Assembly: GCF_902506575.1 (NCBI RefSeq)
Contig: NZ_LR732544.1
Span: 2,748,211-2,812,210 of the forward strand
Origin: Streptomyces mexicanus
GTDB lineage: Bacteria > Actinomycetota > Actinomycetes > Streptomycetales > Streptomycetaceae
DNA length: 64,000 bases
Direction of reading: 5' to 3'
Position 1 is the stretch's first letter, and every line of letters begins with the position of its first letter. Under the pieces are notes generated by a model. It saw nothing but the letters and a program-made list of their open reading frames with translations, ran no database searches and was not told the origin of the DNA. Below, piece after piece: positions 24,471-32,800 of this stretch. A program made the translations under genes and the position numbers.

Positions 24471-24950
24471 ATGAGCCAGCCCGCCGCCGCCGTGTTCGCC
24501 GCCGTGTTCGCTGCGCTGTACGTCGCCCACAGCGTGGGTGACCACTGGGTGCAGTCCAGCTGCCAGGCCGCCACCAAGGGATTGCCCGGGTGGACCGGGC
24601 GGCTCGCCTGCGGCCGCCACGTCCTGGGCCTGACGCTTACCAAGGGTCTGGTCCTCGCGCCCGTCGTCCTGGTGCTCGACCTGCCGGTGACCACCCTGGG
24701 CCTGGTCCTCGGGCTCGGCATCGACGCAGCCACGCACTACTGGGCAGACCGGCGCACCACCCTCAAGCGCCTCGCCGACCGGTGCGGCCAGACTGCGTTC
24801 TACTCGCTGGGCACGCCCGCCCATGCCGAGCACCCGGTGACCGCGAAGGGCGAGTACGCGCCCACGATCGGGACGGGCGCCTATGCACTCGATCAAAGCT
24901 GGCACGTCCTGTGGCTGGGCGTCGCGGCCGTGCTGATCGCCACCGTCTGA
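24471..24950 (+). CDS. DUF3307-like membrane protein
   Basis: A 159-residue protein with about four hydrophobic helices (AAVFAAVFAALYVAHSVGDHWVQ, LGLTLTKGLVLAPVVLVLDL, TTLGLVLGLGIDAATHYWADRR, WHVLWLGVAAVLIATV). The HSVGDHWVQ and DAATHYWADRR motifs have the H-x3-D and D-x3-H/Y-W character I associate with DUF3307. ATG at 24471 is preceded by GGGACAGGAG. Found on many actinobacterial plasmids; function unknown. Confidence 0.6.
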   Translation: MSQPAAAVFAAVFAALYVAHSVGDHWVQSSCQAATKGLPGWTGRLACGRHVLGLTLTKGLVLAPVVLVLDLPVTTLGLVLGLGIDAATHYWADRRTTLKRLADRCGQTAFYSLGTPAHAEHPVTAKGEYAPTIGTGAYALDQSWHVLWLGVAAVLIATV

Positions 24951-25043
24951 CGGCCCTGCGTGCTGTTCCGCCCGGGCCTCGCCGGCCGGGCGGGGCGGTG
25001 CACAGGGCCGGACAGCCCGGCCGCCCGTGACCGAAGGGACCCC

Positions 25044-25331
25044 ATGATCCGCGATGCTGCCACCTGCGACCGGCCGAACTGCCTGGCCGTCTACCTCGAA
25101 CCCGATGACCGTCCCGAAGGGCAGCCCTTCGAGACGGCCTTAGCCGCTGCAGGCTGGCGGCTCGGCGCCGACGGCCACGCTTGCCCGGCCTGCGCGACCG
25201 GCACGGGTCCGGTCCTCGAACGCGGCGAGTGCCCCCGGTGCTGCGGCTCCACCGTGGACCGCCCGGCCGGAGCGACTTGCCACTACTGCCGCCACGTCCA
25301 GCCCTTCTGCGGGGGCGACTTCCTCATCTGA
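25044..25331 (+). CDS. Cysteine-rich zinc-ribbon protein
   Basis: A 95-residue protein with nine or more cysteines: CDRPNC near the N-terminus, then CPAC, CPRCCGS and CHYC...FC, arranged as one or two zinc ribbons. ATG at 25044 follows GAAGGGACCCC. It is the last gene of the plus-strand run 23.6-25.3 kb. Role unknown, possibly nucleic-acid binding. Confidence 0.6.
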   Translation: MIRDAATCDRPNCLAVYLEPDDRPEGQPFETALAAAGWRLGADGHACPACATGTGPVLERGECPRCCGSTVDRPAGATCHYCRHVQPFCGGDFLI

Positions 25332-25348
25332 TGCCCACGACTCACCGA

Positions 25349-25388
25349 GTGCGGAAGTCCCGAAGTCACAGACTCTGGACTCCCGCAC
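25349..25388. repeat. Dispersed palindrome family, member 7
   Basis: GTGCGGAAGTCCCGAAGTC, then ACAGACTCTGGACTCCCGCAC: an imperfect palindrome directly after the zinc-ribbon gene. Confidence 0.65.
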
Positions 25389-25482
25389 GACCCCCGTCTC
25401 AGTCGGCCCCGGCGTCCTAGCGGTTGGCCGGGAGTGGGTGAGGCTTGTGTGGCCGGGTCCGTCCTCCGTAGCTTGGGGGGCC

Positions 25483-25995
25483 ATGGGACTCTTCGACAAG
25501 CTGACCGGCACCCGGCGCCCGCCAGAGGGCGTTCCTGCGGTTACGGGGGAGGAGTTGCGGGCAGCGTTGGTCGGTCTCAACGCGCCCGAGGTTCCCTTCG
25601 TGGTCCGTTACGGTGGCGGTGAGCAGTGCGACCTGCTGGCGGAGTGGCGGTTGACCGAGCCCGCCTGGCAGCAGGTCTTCGTCCGGTCCCAGATGAGCCA
25701 CGCCGTTCGGATCCGGATGCGGCTGGACCACAAGGAGCACGAGGTCCGCGCTCTCGAAGAGCAGTGGGAGCTCAGCCGGGCCGGAACTCCGACCGGGCTG
25801 AGGATGACGTCGGAGTACACGCGAGGGCCGAGTCGGACCGTCAGCCGCCAGTGGACCATCGGACGCAGGGACGGCGCTCGCCTCGAAGCGACGGAGACCT
25901 TCCGTTTCGACAGTGCCCAGATGCGTGAGCCGCTGCGCGACACCGTGCTCAGGTCCGGCTGGACCTGGCGTGGGGTGGTCTTCGGCAAGCTGTGA
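25483..25995 (+). CDS. Hypothetical protein
   Basis: A 170-residue mixed alpha/beta protein starting MGLFDKLTGTRRPPEGVPAV, with the strand-rich pattern PFVVRYGGGEQCDLLAEWRL...VFVRSQMSHAVRIRMRLDHKEHEVRALEEQW. I do not recognise a named family, though similar proteins beginning MGLFDKLTG are frequent in Streptomyces. It lacks a strong ribosome site and sits alone between converging units. Confidence 0.6.
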   Translation: MGLFDKLTGTRRPPEGVPAVTGEELRAALVGLNAPEVPFVVRYGGGEQCDLLAEWRLTEPAWQQVFVRSQMSHAVRIRMRLDHKEHEVRALEEQWELSRAGTPTGLRMTSEYTRGPSRTVSRQWTIGRRDGARLEATETFRFDSAQMREPLRDTVLRSGWTWRGVVFGKL

Positions 25996-26075
25996 GGTCG
26001 TCGGCGATCGACGACTTTCCTCGTCCGGCACGCGTCCCGCCGGGCGGTCGCTGTCAGTGCCCCTGTCACTTACGG

Positions 26076-27305
26076 TCAGACGGCCGCGGCCTGTTGACGG
26101 GATGCCCGGCCCCATCCCAAGGCGCAGTCCACGGCGGCGAGCAGGGTCGGCTCCCATCCGGCGGCCGCCAGGCCCGCGTTGTCATCGAGGCCTGCGTCAG
26201 CGAGGACGGACAGCTGCACAGCGTGCTCGACGCCTTCCACCCAGGCCTCGCGCACCGCCTTGCGGACCGCGACGCGGGCCTCCAGGTCGGCGGTGCTGCC
26301 CGGCTCGCCGGAGCGCCGGGCGGAGGCGAGTTCCTCGCCGCATCGGGCGACGTCCTCCAGCAGGGCCGCGGCCCGCTCGGCGTCGGGCCGCATCGGCGCC
26401 GGGGAGGCCTTCGGGCTCACTCCGCGGCGCAGCTGTTCCATGCGGGTGGGCAGCGGCGTCCAGGACGGCTCGCCGGCCATCGTCGCGTTCGCCGCGTCGA
26501 CGGCCTGGCTCCAGGCGCGGGCCAGGCCCCGGGCCTGCAGCGGGATCCCGGCCGGGACGGGGTGCCCCTCGCGGTGGTTGCCGTGCAGAGTCACCCACAG
26601 GGCCAGGATGCTGCCGTTGCGCCGCTCCACCAGCGCCAGGCGCTCCGGCAGCCAGCGGCGCAGCCCGGCCCTGCACAGCCCGGACAGCTGCAGCACTTCG
26701 GCGTAAGCCTCCGCCTCACTCCAGCCCTGCGGGCGGCGCACCAGTCGCACTTCCTCCATGGACGGTGACAGGTCATTGATCCCGCAGGCGCACAGCTCCC
26801 CGGAGCGGGCTCCGGTGTCGGCGACCATCGCGCCGATGGCGAGCATCCGGATCTGGCCGGGCAGGGCGTCGGCGCGGTCAGCGAGGTCGGCGAGTGAGGC
26901 CCGCAGCAGTGAGCGGGCCCGCTTGGTCACCGGGTCCTTGCGGGCGGGGTCCGGCTGCGGCGGCAGGTCGGCGTCCACACCCATTGCCTGCGCCAGCAGG
27001 GCCAGGACTTCGATGCGGATCTGCCGGGAGTGCTCGCCACTCTCGGGCCTCGCGGCCCGGCGCACCCTCAGCTCACCACGCGCCGCGAGCGCCAGGTAGG
27101 CGTCGATCGCGTCGCGTGCAAGCAGGGCGGCCGCGTCGGCATCGTCCGTCAGTGGATGCTCGGCATGGGCCAGGGCGCGGCCGTATTCGCCCGCCACCCA
27201 GCGCACCTGACGGCCGCGGGAGTCGGAGATCTCGCTCCGCGACCGGACCTCGTCGGCAGCGGCCAGCAGCAGCTGCCGGCCTTTCAGTTCGGGGCTCAGC
27301 GCCAT
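26076..27305 (-). CDS. Tyrosine-recombinase-like protein of the element
   Basis: A 409-residue protein. Residues about 155-175 read IGAMVADTGARSGELCACGINDL, matching box I of tyrosine recombinases around the catalytic arginine. I do not see a convincing HxxR box or a C-terminal nucleophilic tyrosine, so it may be inactive or a DNA-binding relative. The C-terminal 60 residues (WVEGVEHAVQLSVLADAGLDDNAGLAAAGWEPTL...) recur in a truncated copy at 32801-32941. ATG at 27305 overlaps the stop of the upstream gene (ATGA). Together the pair forms an operon behind the 27693-27750 operators. Confidence 0.5.
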   Translation of the reverse strand: MALSPELKGRQLLLAAADEVRSRSEISDSRGRQVRWVAGEYGRALAHAEHPLTDDADAAALLARDAIDAYLALAARGELRVRRAARPESGEHSRQIRIEVLALLAQAMGVDADLPPQPDPARKDPVTKRARSLLRASLADLADRADALPGQIRMLAIGAMVADTGARSGELCACGINDLSPSMEEVRLVRRPQGWSEAEAYAEVLQLSGLCRAGLRRWLPERLALVERRNGSILALWVTLHGNHREGHPVPAGIPLQARGLARAWSQAVDAANATMAGEPSWTPLPTRMEQLRRGVSPKASPAPMRPDAERAAALLEDVARCGEELASARRSGEPGSTADLEARVAVRKAVREAWVEGVEHAVQLSVLADAGLDDNAGLAAAGWEPTLLAAVDCALGWGRASRQQAAAV

Positions 27306-27679
27306 CAGCGGGCCTCCTTGGCGGGCCGCCGTACCGCCTGCCGTACCCCGCGGGCGGCCGAGGACCACGACAGAGCCTGCCCGCCGTGGAACTGACGGAA
27401 GGCGGTGTCCTTGGAGATGGCGGCCGCCGCGGCGATCTGCGACCACGTCGCTGCCTTCTCCTCCGGCAGACCCTCGCCGCGCAGGGCGCGGCCCGCTGCG
27501 TCGTGGGCCGCGCGTCCGGCCGCGTCAGCGACCAGCATGAGCAGCTGCAGCCGCTGGAGGGGATCGACGGCGAGCCCGACCGCGCGGGCGAGCAGCTGCA
27601 CGCGGTCGGCCGGTGGCGCCTCCCCGGCCTGCTGCACGAGGTCGCTGATCTCCGCGCCCATCATGTCGACGTTCTCCAC
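27305..27679 (-). CDS. Putative HTH partner of the recombinase-like gene
   Basis: A 124-residue protein starting with GTG (VENVDMMGAEISDLVQQAG), with GGGAGG 7 bases upstream. The C-terminal half contains WSQIAAAAAISKDTAFRQFHGGQALSW, which reads as a helix-turn-helix like that of TetR-type or sigma-like proteins. It is translationally coupled to the recombinase-like gene and begins 14 bp from a paired GTTGT-N6-ACAAC operator, so it is a good candidate for the cognate repressor. Confidence 0.6.
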   Translation of the reverse strand: MENVDMMGAEISDLVQQAGEAPPADRVQLLARAVGLAVDPLQRLQLLMLVADAAGRAAHDAAGRALRGEGLPEEKAATWSQIAAAAAISKDTAFRQFHGGQALSWSSAARGVRQAVRRPAKEAR

Positions 27680-27692
27680 CCGGCAACCTCCC

Positions 27693-27750
27693 GTTGCGCC
27701 AAAACAACGAACGGGGGGAGGGTAGCGGACTTGCGTTGTGTCGATACAAC
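27693..27750 (-). promoter_or_regulatory. Paired GTTGT-type operator, locus 1
   Basis: GTTGCGCCAAAACAAC (27693-27708) and GTTGTGTCGATACAAC (27735-27750), starts 42 bp apart, immediately upstream of the gene starting at 27679. The same pair with identical spacing occurs at 32952-33009 and 49856-49913. Confidence 0.75.
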
Positions 27751-27790
27751 GAACAGACACGGTTGGCGCGAACCGTGCCGGTTGGCCGAA

Positions 27791-27833
27791 TGACAGACTC
27801 TGTTACTCCGGGACTTCGGTGTGTCGGCACTCC
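27791..27833. repeat. Dispersed palindrome family, member 8
   Basis: TGACAGACTCTGTTACTCCGG, then GACTTCGG...GCACTCCGG. It lies just after the operator pair, the same arrangement as at 33051. Confidence 0.65.
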
Positions 27834-27963
27834 GGAGCTCGCAGGTTCAGGGCGACTCCGGGCTGGCCAGGCAGCTGGAGCCGATCGCAGCCTGTCACGG
27901 GCAGGCGTCGACGCGCCTCTGTTCTGGCGCGCGTGCTGGCATAGACAGACGCAAGGTGGGGTC

Positions 27964-28833
27964 GTGGAGTACCCCGCATCGCTCGCACTGGCGCAGGCCG
28001 TCTCGTCTCCGCCGGCAGGACCGGGCTGGTGGGCCGAACCCAAGTTCGACGGCCACAGGGTTGCCATCTGGCGCCTGCCGGAGACGGTCCGCCTGCACAC
28101 ACGGGCAGGCCGGGACGTCACCCGCCAGTGGCCGGACCTGGCTGCGGCCGCGCGACGGCTCCGCCCCAGGACCGTCCTGGACGGCGAGGCCGTGGTGTAC
28201 GCGGGTCACCGTGTCGACTTCTCTGCGGCGCAGGCCCGCGGCGCCTCCGGCCCCGCCCGCGCCCGCGCGCTCGCCGAACGACATCCGGCCTCCTACGCGG
28301 CGTTCGACATCCTGCAGCACCCCGACCTCGGCGACGTGCGCCACTTGCCCTGGCTGCAGCGGCGCACCTTCCTGCTGGACGTTCTGGAGGACATCGGCCC
28401 GCCGCTGCAGGCCGTGCCTGCCACCGACGACCGTACGGTGGCCGCAGCCTGGTACGACACGCTCATCGACCAGGGCATCGAGGGCCTGGTGTGGAAGCAC
28501 GCCGCCAGCCCGTACCGCGGCGACCGGCGGATCTGGCGCAAGCAGCGCCACGCGGACACCCTGGACGGCACGATCGTCGGCTTCACCGGGCCGCACGTCC
28601 GCCCTCACGCCGTGGCCGTGCGACTCCCCGATGGCCGCGTTGCACTGTCTCAGCGACTGACGAGCATCCTCGCTGCCCAGCTCGGCGAGCGCCTGGCCGG
28701 CACAGCTGCCGGTGGCCGCGCTCGCACGTCGGGAGGCGATCCCTACCGGGCGCTCGTAGAAGACGGGCCCACAGTCGAGGTACTGGCGGGCAGCACCCGG
28801 CACGCAGTGCTCACGGTGACCAGGACCCGGTGA
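27964..28833 (+). CDS. ATP-dependent DNA ligase, LigD/LigC-like
   Basis: A 289-residue ligase with the nucleotidyltransferase motif I EPKFDGHR (lysine nucleophile K in KFDG) at about residue 25. Motif III-like YAAFDIL, motif IV-like EGLVWKH and motif V IWRKQRH follow. The C-terminal OB fold is present (GTIVGFTGPHVRPHAVAVRLPDGRVALSQRLT). The size fits stand-alone actinobacterial ligases of the LigC group, used in end joining or repair. GTG at 27964 follows AAGGTGGGG. No Ku gene is seen in the window. It may serve replication or repair of the element. Confidence 0.8.
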   Translation: MEYPASLALAQAVSSPPAGPGWWAEPKFDGHRVAIWRLPETVRLHTRAGRDVTRQWPDLAAAARRLRPRTVLDGEAVVYAGHRVDFSAAQARGASGPARARALAERHPASYAAFDILQHPDLGDVRHLPWLQRRTFLLDVLEDIGPPLQAVPATDDRTVAAAWYDTLIDQGIEGLVWKHAASPYRGDRRIWRKQRHADTLDGTIVGFTGPHVRPHAVAVRLPDGRVALSQRLTSILAAQLGERLAGTAAGGRARTSGGDPYRALVEDGPTVEVLAGSTRHAVLTVTRTR

Positions 28834-28896
28834 AGGTCGGGTCTTGTCCGCATCGGCAGCACTGGGCACTCTCGCTCTGTGGTCAACTAGGAAAGC

Positions 28897-29430
28897 TCAA
28901 CCGCACTGCATCTTTGTGGCGGCATGCGTGTATTCCATGATGAGCCGTTTCATGGCGTTGGCGTCACGATGCTTGGAACCAGTGGCTTGAATCGCTGTGA
29001 ACAGCGTTTGATTCTCGTGCTTGCTGCTGTTACAGTTGTCCGCTTTGCCGAATGCTTGATGTCCCGAGTATGCGAACCTGCCATCGTCCGTTTGCTGGCT
29101 AGAGTTCTCCAGGGTCATTCCCTTCGCGAAATCAATGATTGACATGTTGTTCCACCATTCCTGTGAAGTGGTGACGATCAACTTGCCATCAACGGCCACG
29201 CCACACTTCGTCGCCCCTTGTGCGGTCTGGCTCGCTTTGGTTGTCAGGCCTCCCCCCGGGGGGAGGAATGGGGAGAGCGCCTTGGCATCGACGGGAGTAC
29301 CACACAGTGAGTTCGGCACCGAGTATTCCCGTTTATCCTGGCTCCCTCCGCAGCTTGAGAGTGCGACAATAAGGACAATGATTCCGGCTGTGATGGTGAG
29401 GTGTCGGGTCGAGGTTTGAGAGAGCTTCAC
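28897..29430 (-). CDS. Small lipoprotein, paralogue of 59453 gene
   Basis: A 177-residue secreted lipoprotein. The signal peptide is HLTITAGIIVLIVALSSCGG with lipobox LSSC, cleaved before the cysteine. The mature part has paired cysteines (LCGTP, KCGVAVDG, DNCNSS, terminal MQCG). The pattern YSVP..LCG, VDGKLIV, DGRFAYS and C-terminal C recurs in the protein at 59453-59977, so both belong to one family. Base composition is less GC-rich than neighbours, suggesting separate transfer. GTG at 29430; weak ribosome site. Function unknown; perhaps entry exclusion or envelope signalling. Confidence 0.7.
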   Translation of the reverse strand: MKLSQTSTRHLTITAGIIVLIVALSSCGGSQDKREYSVPNSLCGTPVDAKALSPFLPPGGGLTTKASQTAQGATKCGVAVDGKLIVTTSQEWWNNMSIIDFAKGMTLENSSQQTDDGRFAYSGHQAFGKADNCNSSKHENQTLFTAIQATGSKHRDANAMKRLIMEYTHAATKMQCG

Positions 29431-29452
29431 GGTTACTCGCTAAGTAGAAATA

Positions 29453-29658
29453 TCAACCGAAGTTTGTTGCACTGCCAGGAGCCTGGCCGTCCAGGATTGA
29501 GCGTGCATTGATGTAGCCCTGCCGGGCGCCCTCAACTTGTCGTCGTAGTCCCCGGTCCGCATCAGGTTGCTCATGACCTGGAAGCCCATGGGGCCACCGT
29601 GGTTGCCGCAGAGCGGCTTGTCGCCGATGTCGATCATCGTGCGCTTCCACTCGGCCAC
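29453..29658 (-). pseudogene. Frameshifted small gene
   Basis: Reads GTG as VAEWKRTMIDIGDKPLCGNHGGPMGFQVMSNLMRTGDYDDK in one frame, then continues more plausibly in the next frame as VEGARQGYINARSILDGQAPGSATNFG and stops at 29453. The change of frame is near 29537-29545, so one base has been gained or lost. The GTG start directly abuts the stop of the 29659 gene, supporting a real two-gene unit. Family unknown. Confidence 0.5.
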
Positions 29659-29877
29659 TCACTGCTGCCTCGCTGCGTCCTCGAACTGCCCCCGGAAGCC
29701 CAACGGCCGGCGGCCGGCGACCGGTCCCCGGGCCGCTCGCGCGCGCGGTTCGCCGGGCTCCTGGTGCCCATCGCCGGCCGCCCGCTCGACGGGCAGCGAT
29801 CGGGTCGATTTCTGGGCCGGGACGGTAGTTGGCGAGGTGACCGGGCCGGTGCCCAGGGGGCGGCGTGTGGTGCTCAT
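29659..29877 (-). CDS. Small basic protein with RRPLG motifs
   Basis: A 72-residue Pro/Arg/Ala-rich protein, MSTTRRPLGTGPVTSPTT...GRRPLGFRGQFEDAARQQ. Two RRPLG words frame the protein. A similar pattern (MTSRRTLGTGP...QRRTLGMGS) is seen in the small frame at 57324-57548. The next gene's GTG follows its stop with no gap. No strong ribosome site, so the call rests on the coupling and the second copy. Confidence 0.4.
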   Translation of the reverse strand: MSTTRRPLGTGPVTSPTTVPAQKSTRSLPVERAAGDGHQEPGEPRARAARGPVAGRRPLGFRGQFEDAARQQ

Positions 29878-30094
29878 GACGGGAGTGTGTACATGACCGA
29901 GTCCGCGCCATCGCGCGGGGGGCTTCACGCCGTTCCGGTCGACTCGCGGGCCAGACGCATAACGGCGACGGCGACGGCGACGACGACCACGAGAGCGTGG
30001 GCAGTCTGGTCGACGTGGGCGGCGACGCCTGGCTAGGTGCCCCCTGCTGACCGGTGGCGATCCGAGGCAGGGGCGGCGCCATACAGTCGAGGGC

Positions 30095-30463
30095 ATGAGC
30101 ACGATCCCGGAGCCGGTAGAGGCCCGTCCGTGGCGCCCGGAGGACGGGCCCGAACCCCAGGTGTGGACGTGGCCGCGGACCGACCGGCCCGCGCTGTGGG
30201 TGTGGTCCGGCGGTCGCTGGCGGTGGGCAGAGGTCACGGCGAAGCAGGTGTGGGCGGACGGCTCCACCTACTACCGGGTGGCGGTGGACCTGAACGGCGA
30301 CACCTCGGTGACGAGCCAGCTCTACAAGTGGCCGCAGCCCGGGCTGCGCCTGGCCCACGTCAGCCGGTCCAAGCCGACGACGGGCGTGGACGAGACGCGG
30401 CAGGGTGGGATGCCGCGTCGCCCCGGAGGCGCGGGCGGCTCCACCAGCAACCCCACCATGTGA
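30095..30463 (+). CDS. Hypothetical tryptophan-rich protein
   Basis: A 122-residue protein with the N-terminal segment WTWPRTDRPALWVWSGGRWRWAEVTAKQVWADGSTYYRVAVDLNGDTSV. It looks like a small beta-barrel/SH3-like fold with clustered tryptophans. The tail is Gly/Arg/Pro-rich and disordered. GAGGGC precedes the ATG. No family recognised. The 217 bp between 29878 and 30094 contain no convincing gene. Confidence 0.55.
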   Translation: MSTIPEPVEARPWRPEDGPEPQVWTWPRTDRPALWVWSGGRWRWAEVTAKQVWADGSTYYRVAVDLNGDTSVTSQLYKWPQPGLRLAHVSRSKPTTGVDETRQGGMPRRPGGAGGSTSNPTM

Positions 30464-30871
30464 CGATCGACACATTTTTCGGTTTTCGTTGTCCTTTGCT
30501 GGCGGGGGGTTGGAAGAACTCCCAATTGCGGGATCTTACGGAGGCCATTTGCCCAGGTCAGACCGCAAGTAGGCGCCCGGCCGATACGCGAATTCCGACG
30601 AAGCCGCCAGACGCAAATCTCGTCCGTGACGTTCGCGCAGCTCAGCGGGCCCTTTCCGGACCTTGAAGGGTCTCTCAATTGCGGTGATCGCTGACACGCG
30701 CAAAGACCGCTTTCTAGCGGGTTGTTGGGCCGCCGGAGCGTCACCGGACATGCTCCGACCTGCGCTTCAATGTCCTCGGACGGAGAGAGCCGCCCCTCCG
30801 GCAAGGGGCGGCCCCGGGGGTCTCCGTACATCGCATCAGCAAGATCACCGACTACTACGGAGGTCTCCATA
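30464..30871. other. 408-bp intergenic region, lower GC
   Basis: No gene with coding bias was found. The left half (30464-30700) is noticeably less GC-rich than the surroundings, with short dyads such as GGTCTCTCAATTGCGG. A promoter for the small membrane gene at 30872 is expected here. Confidence 0.5.
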
Positions 30872-31072
30872 GTGGCAGGCAACATGAAGATCATGGAACC
30901 GGGGCGCCGCGGCGTGAACGTCGTGCCCCCGACCGGCACGCAGCTCTCGCTGTTCGGTCTCGCCGAGGCGGTGGCCGTGCTCGCCTGGGACAAGTACCCC
31001 GGCCTGGCGGTCGCTCTCGCTGTCACGGCGGTCGTGGCGCTCGGCAAGACCATCACCCACCGGAACCGGTGA
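30872..31072 (+). CDS. Small single-helix membrane protein
   Basis: A 66-residue protein starting GTG (VAGNMKIMEPGRRGVNVVPPTGTQLSLF), with a hydrophobic C-terminal stretch (LAVALAVTAVVALGKTI) and a basic end. GGAGG lies 10 bases before the GTG; an ATG 12 bases inside (30884) is an alternative. Small Spd-like membrane proteins are typical of Streptomyces plasmids. Function unknown. Confidence 0.6.
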   Translation: MAGNMKIMEPGRRGVNVVPPTGTQLSLFGLAEAVAVLAWDKYPGLAVALAVTAVVALGKTITHRNR

Positions 31073-31116
31073 CGGCACCCGTGGGGCGCCCAGCCCGGGC
31101 GCCCCACGGGCAGGGC

Positions 31117-31328
31117 CTACAGGTAGCAGTGCAGCTCCGCGGCGAAGTAGCGGCGGCCGCGGTCGTCCAGGACGACGTAGTCGTCGAGCAGGACGCGGAC
31201 GCGGCTGCCGCCGATCACCTGGGTGACGACGGAGCCGGCCGGGGCGGCGCTGCGGAAGGTGATGCGAGCACCGGGGCCGAACACGCGCTCGGGTTGATCA
31301 CCAGGTAGGTGCGGACGGGGTCAGTCAT
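31117..31328 (-). pseudogene. Small gene broken by a one-base deletion
   Basis: ATG at 31328 with GGGAGACGG upstream gives MTDPVRTYLVINP. After that the coherent protein is in the next frame: ERVFGPGARITFRSAAPAGSVVTQVIGGSRVRVLLDDYVVLDDRGRRYFAAELHCYL, stopping at 31117. The length of 212 bases is one short of a multiple of three. The loss maps to about 31286-31292 in a C/G run, so it may be a sequencing error rather than a mutation. Predicted short beta-rich protein, family unknown. Confidence 0.6.
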
Positions 31329-31450
31329 GGTCCGTCTCCCTCTCGGACGGGGGGCGCGCCCCGTGTGGGCGGCCCTGTACCCCTTAGCTGCTCTCGGGCC
31401 CCGTCGGACAGGAACGGCGCGGTGGGTCGACAGAGCGGAGCAGGCGCCTT

Positions 31451-31490
31451 AGTCCAGAGACCGGAGTCTGTTACTCCGGGACTCTGCCAG
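31451..31490. repeat. Dispersed palindrome family, member 9
   Basis: AGTCCAGAGACCGGAGTCTG followed by TTACTCCGGGACTCTG. The stop codon and last residues (GRVPE) of the gene at 31471 are encoded inside it. Confidence 0.65.
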
Positions 31491-32607
31491 AAGGCCGTTC
31501 AGGCGACTGCAGTCCGCCGACGGCCCGGCCGGGCCGGTCAGGGGCGACCCGAGGGGCGCAGTCGTCGCACAGGGCCTCCGCCATGCCGGCCGTGCGGCCG
31601 CACACCCCGCACGGCCGGTCCTCCCGGCAGTCGGCGGCCGGGACCAGGACGTCACTCGTCAGGGAGGGCACCAGGCGGCCCACGTTGCCGTGTCGGCCGG
31701 GCTCCAGCTCGCGGACGCGGTAGGCGACGGGCGGACCGTCCTCGCCCCACTCCACGGCGCGCACCACGGCGGGGCGGCCGTCGCCGAGCCGGACCCGGGC
31801 GCCGGGAGCGTGGCCGCCGTGCTGGTCGACCAGGCGGGCGTCCAGCCACTCCTTGACCACAATCCACATCACGCCCGGCGGGTCCATGTAGCCGTTGTGG
31901 TTGCGCACCGGCACCCACGCCTTCCGCCACCGGTCGACCAGGCGGCCGACGACGTGCCGGGCCTCGACCTCCTGCCAGGAGACCACGAGGAGGTCCCGGC
32001 CGTCGTCGCTCTCGACGTCGTCGGCGTACGCGTCCAGGAGGGGTTTCACCTCGCCCCACCAGACGGCCGGCACCTTCGTCGTCAGCCTGGCGGCCGCGCG
32101 GTCCAGCGGCTCCAGGAGCGCGTCGACCGCCGCCAGGTCGTCCGCCTCGACGGCGGCCCGCAGCGCGCCCCTGTCCGGGCGCAGCTCGGGCCGCTGGTCC
32201 GTGAGCATCGCGTAGACCAGGGCGAGGAGCCACCGGTCATCCCACGCGTGGAAGGACGCCCACGGGCCGCCCGGCGTCTTCTGCCAGGGCCGCTCCACCC
32301 GCTCCGCGAGCTGCTCCGCGCGGCCGCCGGGGAGTTCTGCAGCGCGCCGCACCGCCCAGCTCGTGCCGCTGCCCACGTCGGCCGGCCTCCACGCCCAGCA
32401 CGCGGTGCCCGGGTGTCCGGACCCCTCGCAACCCTCCGGGCACGGGGCGCTGACCATCGGCACCGCGACGGGCGGCCGCGGCTCCTGGTGCTCCTGGTCG
32501 ACGTCGACCGGCGCGGCCGCGAGGCGGCGGCGGGCGGCTGCGTACGAGATGCCCTCCCGCGCCGCGAGGTTGCGGGCGGCCCGCTTGGCGTGCTTGTCGG
32601 CGGTCAT
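31471..32607 (-). CDS. Hypothetical plasmid protein with C-terminal zinc motif
   Basis: A 378-residue protein. Residues 1-35 (MTADKHAKRAARNLAAREGISYAAARRRLA) resemble a short DNA-binding helix pair. There is a Cys cluster CPEGCEGSGHPGTACW at about 55-70. A long helical Trp-rich middle follows, and near the C-terminus a zinc-ribbon CGVCGRTAGMAEALCDDC. ATG at 32607 is chosen because the upstream open frame reaches back through the pseudogene and operator region. No named family; the N-terminal pattern is common on Streptomyces plasmids. Confidence 0.6.
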   Translation of the reverse strand: MTADKHAKRAARNLAAREGISYAAARRRLAAAPVDVDQEHQEPRPPVAVPMVSAPCPEGCEGSGHPGTACWAWRPADVGSGTSWAVRRAAELPGGRAEQLAERVERPWQKTPGGPWASFHAWDDRWLLALVYAMLTDQRPELRPDRGALRAAVEADDLAAVDALLEPLDRAAARLTTKVPAVWWGEVKPLLDAYADDVESDDGRDLLVVSWQEVEARHVVGRLVDRWRKAWVPVRNHNGYMDPPGVMWIVVKEWLDARLVDQHGGHAPGARVRLGDGRPAVVRAVEWGEDGPPVAYRVRELEPGRHGNVGRLVPSLTSDVLVPAADCREDRPCGVCGRTAGMAEALCDDCAPRVAPDRPGRAVGGLQSPERPSGRVPE

Positions 32608-32800
32608 GACCGGTCGCTCTCCCGGCGGCGGACCCCACGCATCGGCCGCCGTAGCGTCGGTGGACCACGAGGGCACTACGGGGCGGCGCTGACGTCGCGT
32701 GAGGCTGTGCCCCTTGTCCTCGTCGCCGTCCCGGCGTGGGCGGGTCCGGCTCGGAGTCGGGCCGACGCGTGGCGGCCGCTCCCACCATAGCGAGGCGGAG

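Noticed and set aside
26076-27305. Confident annotation as the element's integrase
   Set aside because: Only the box-I-like TGARSGEL is convincing; HxxR and the catalytic tyrosine were not found.
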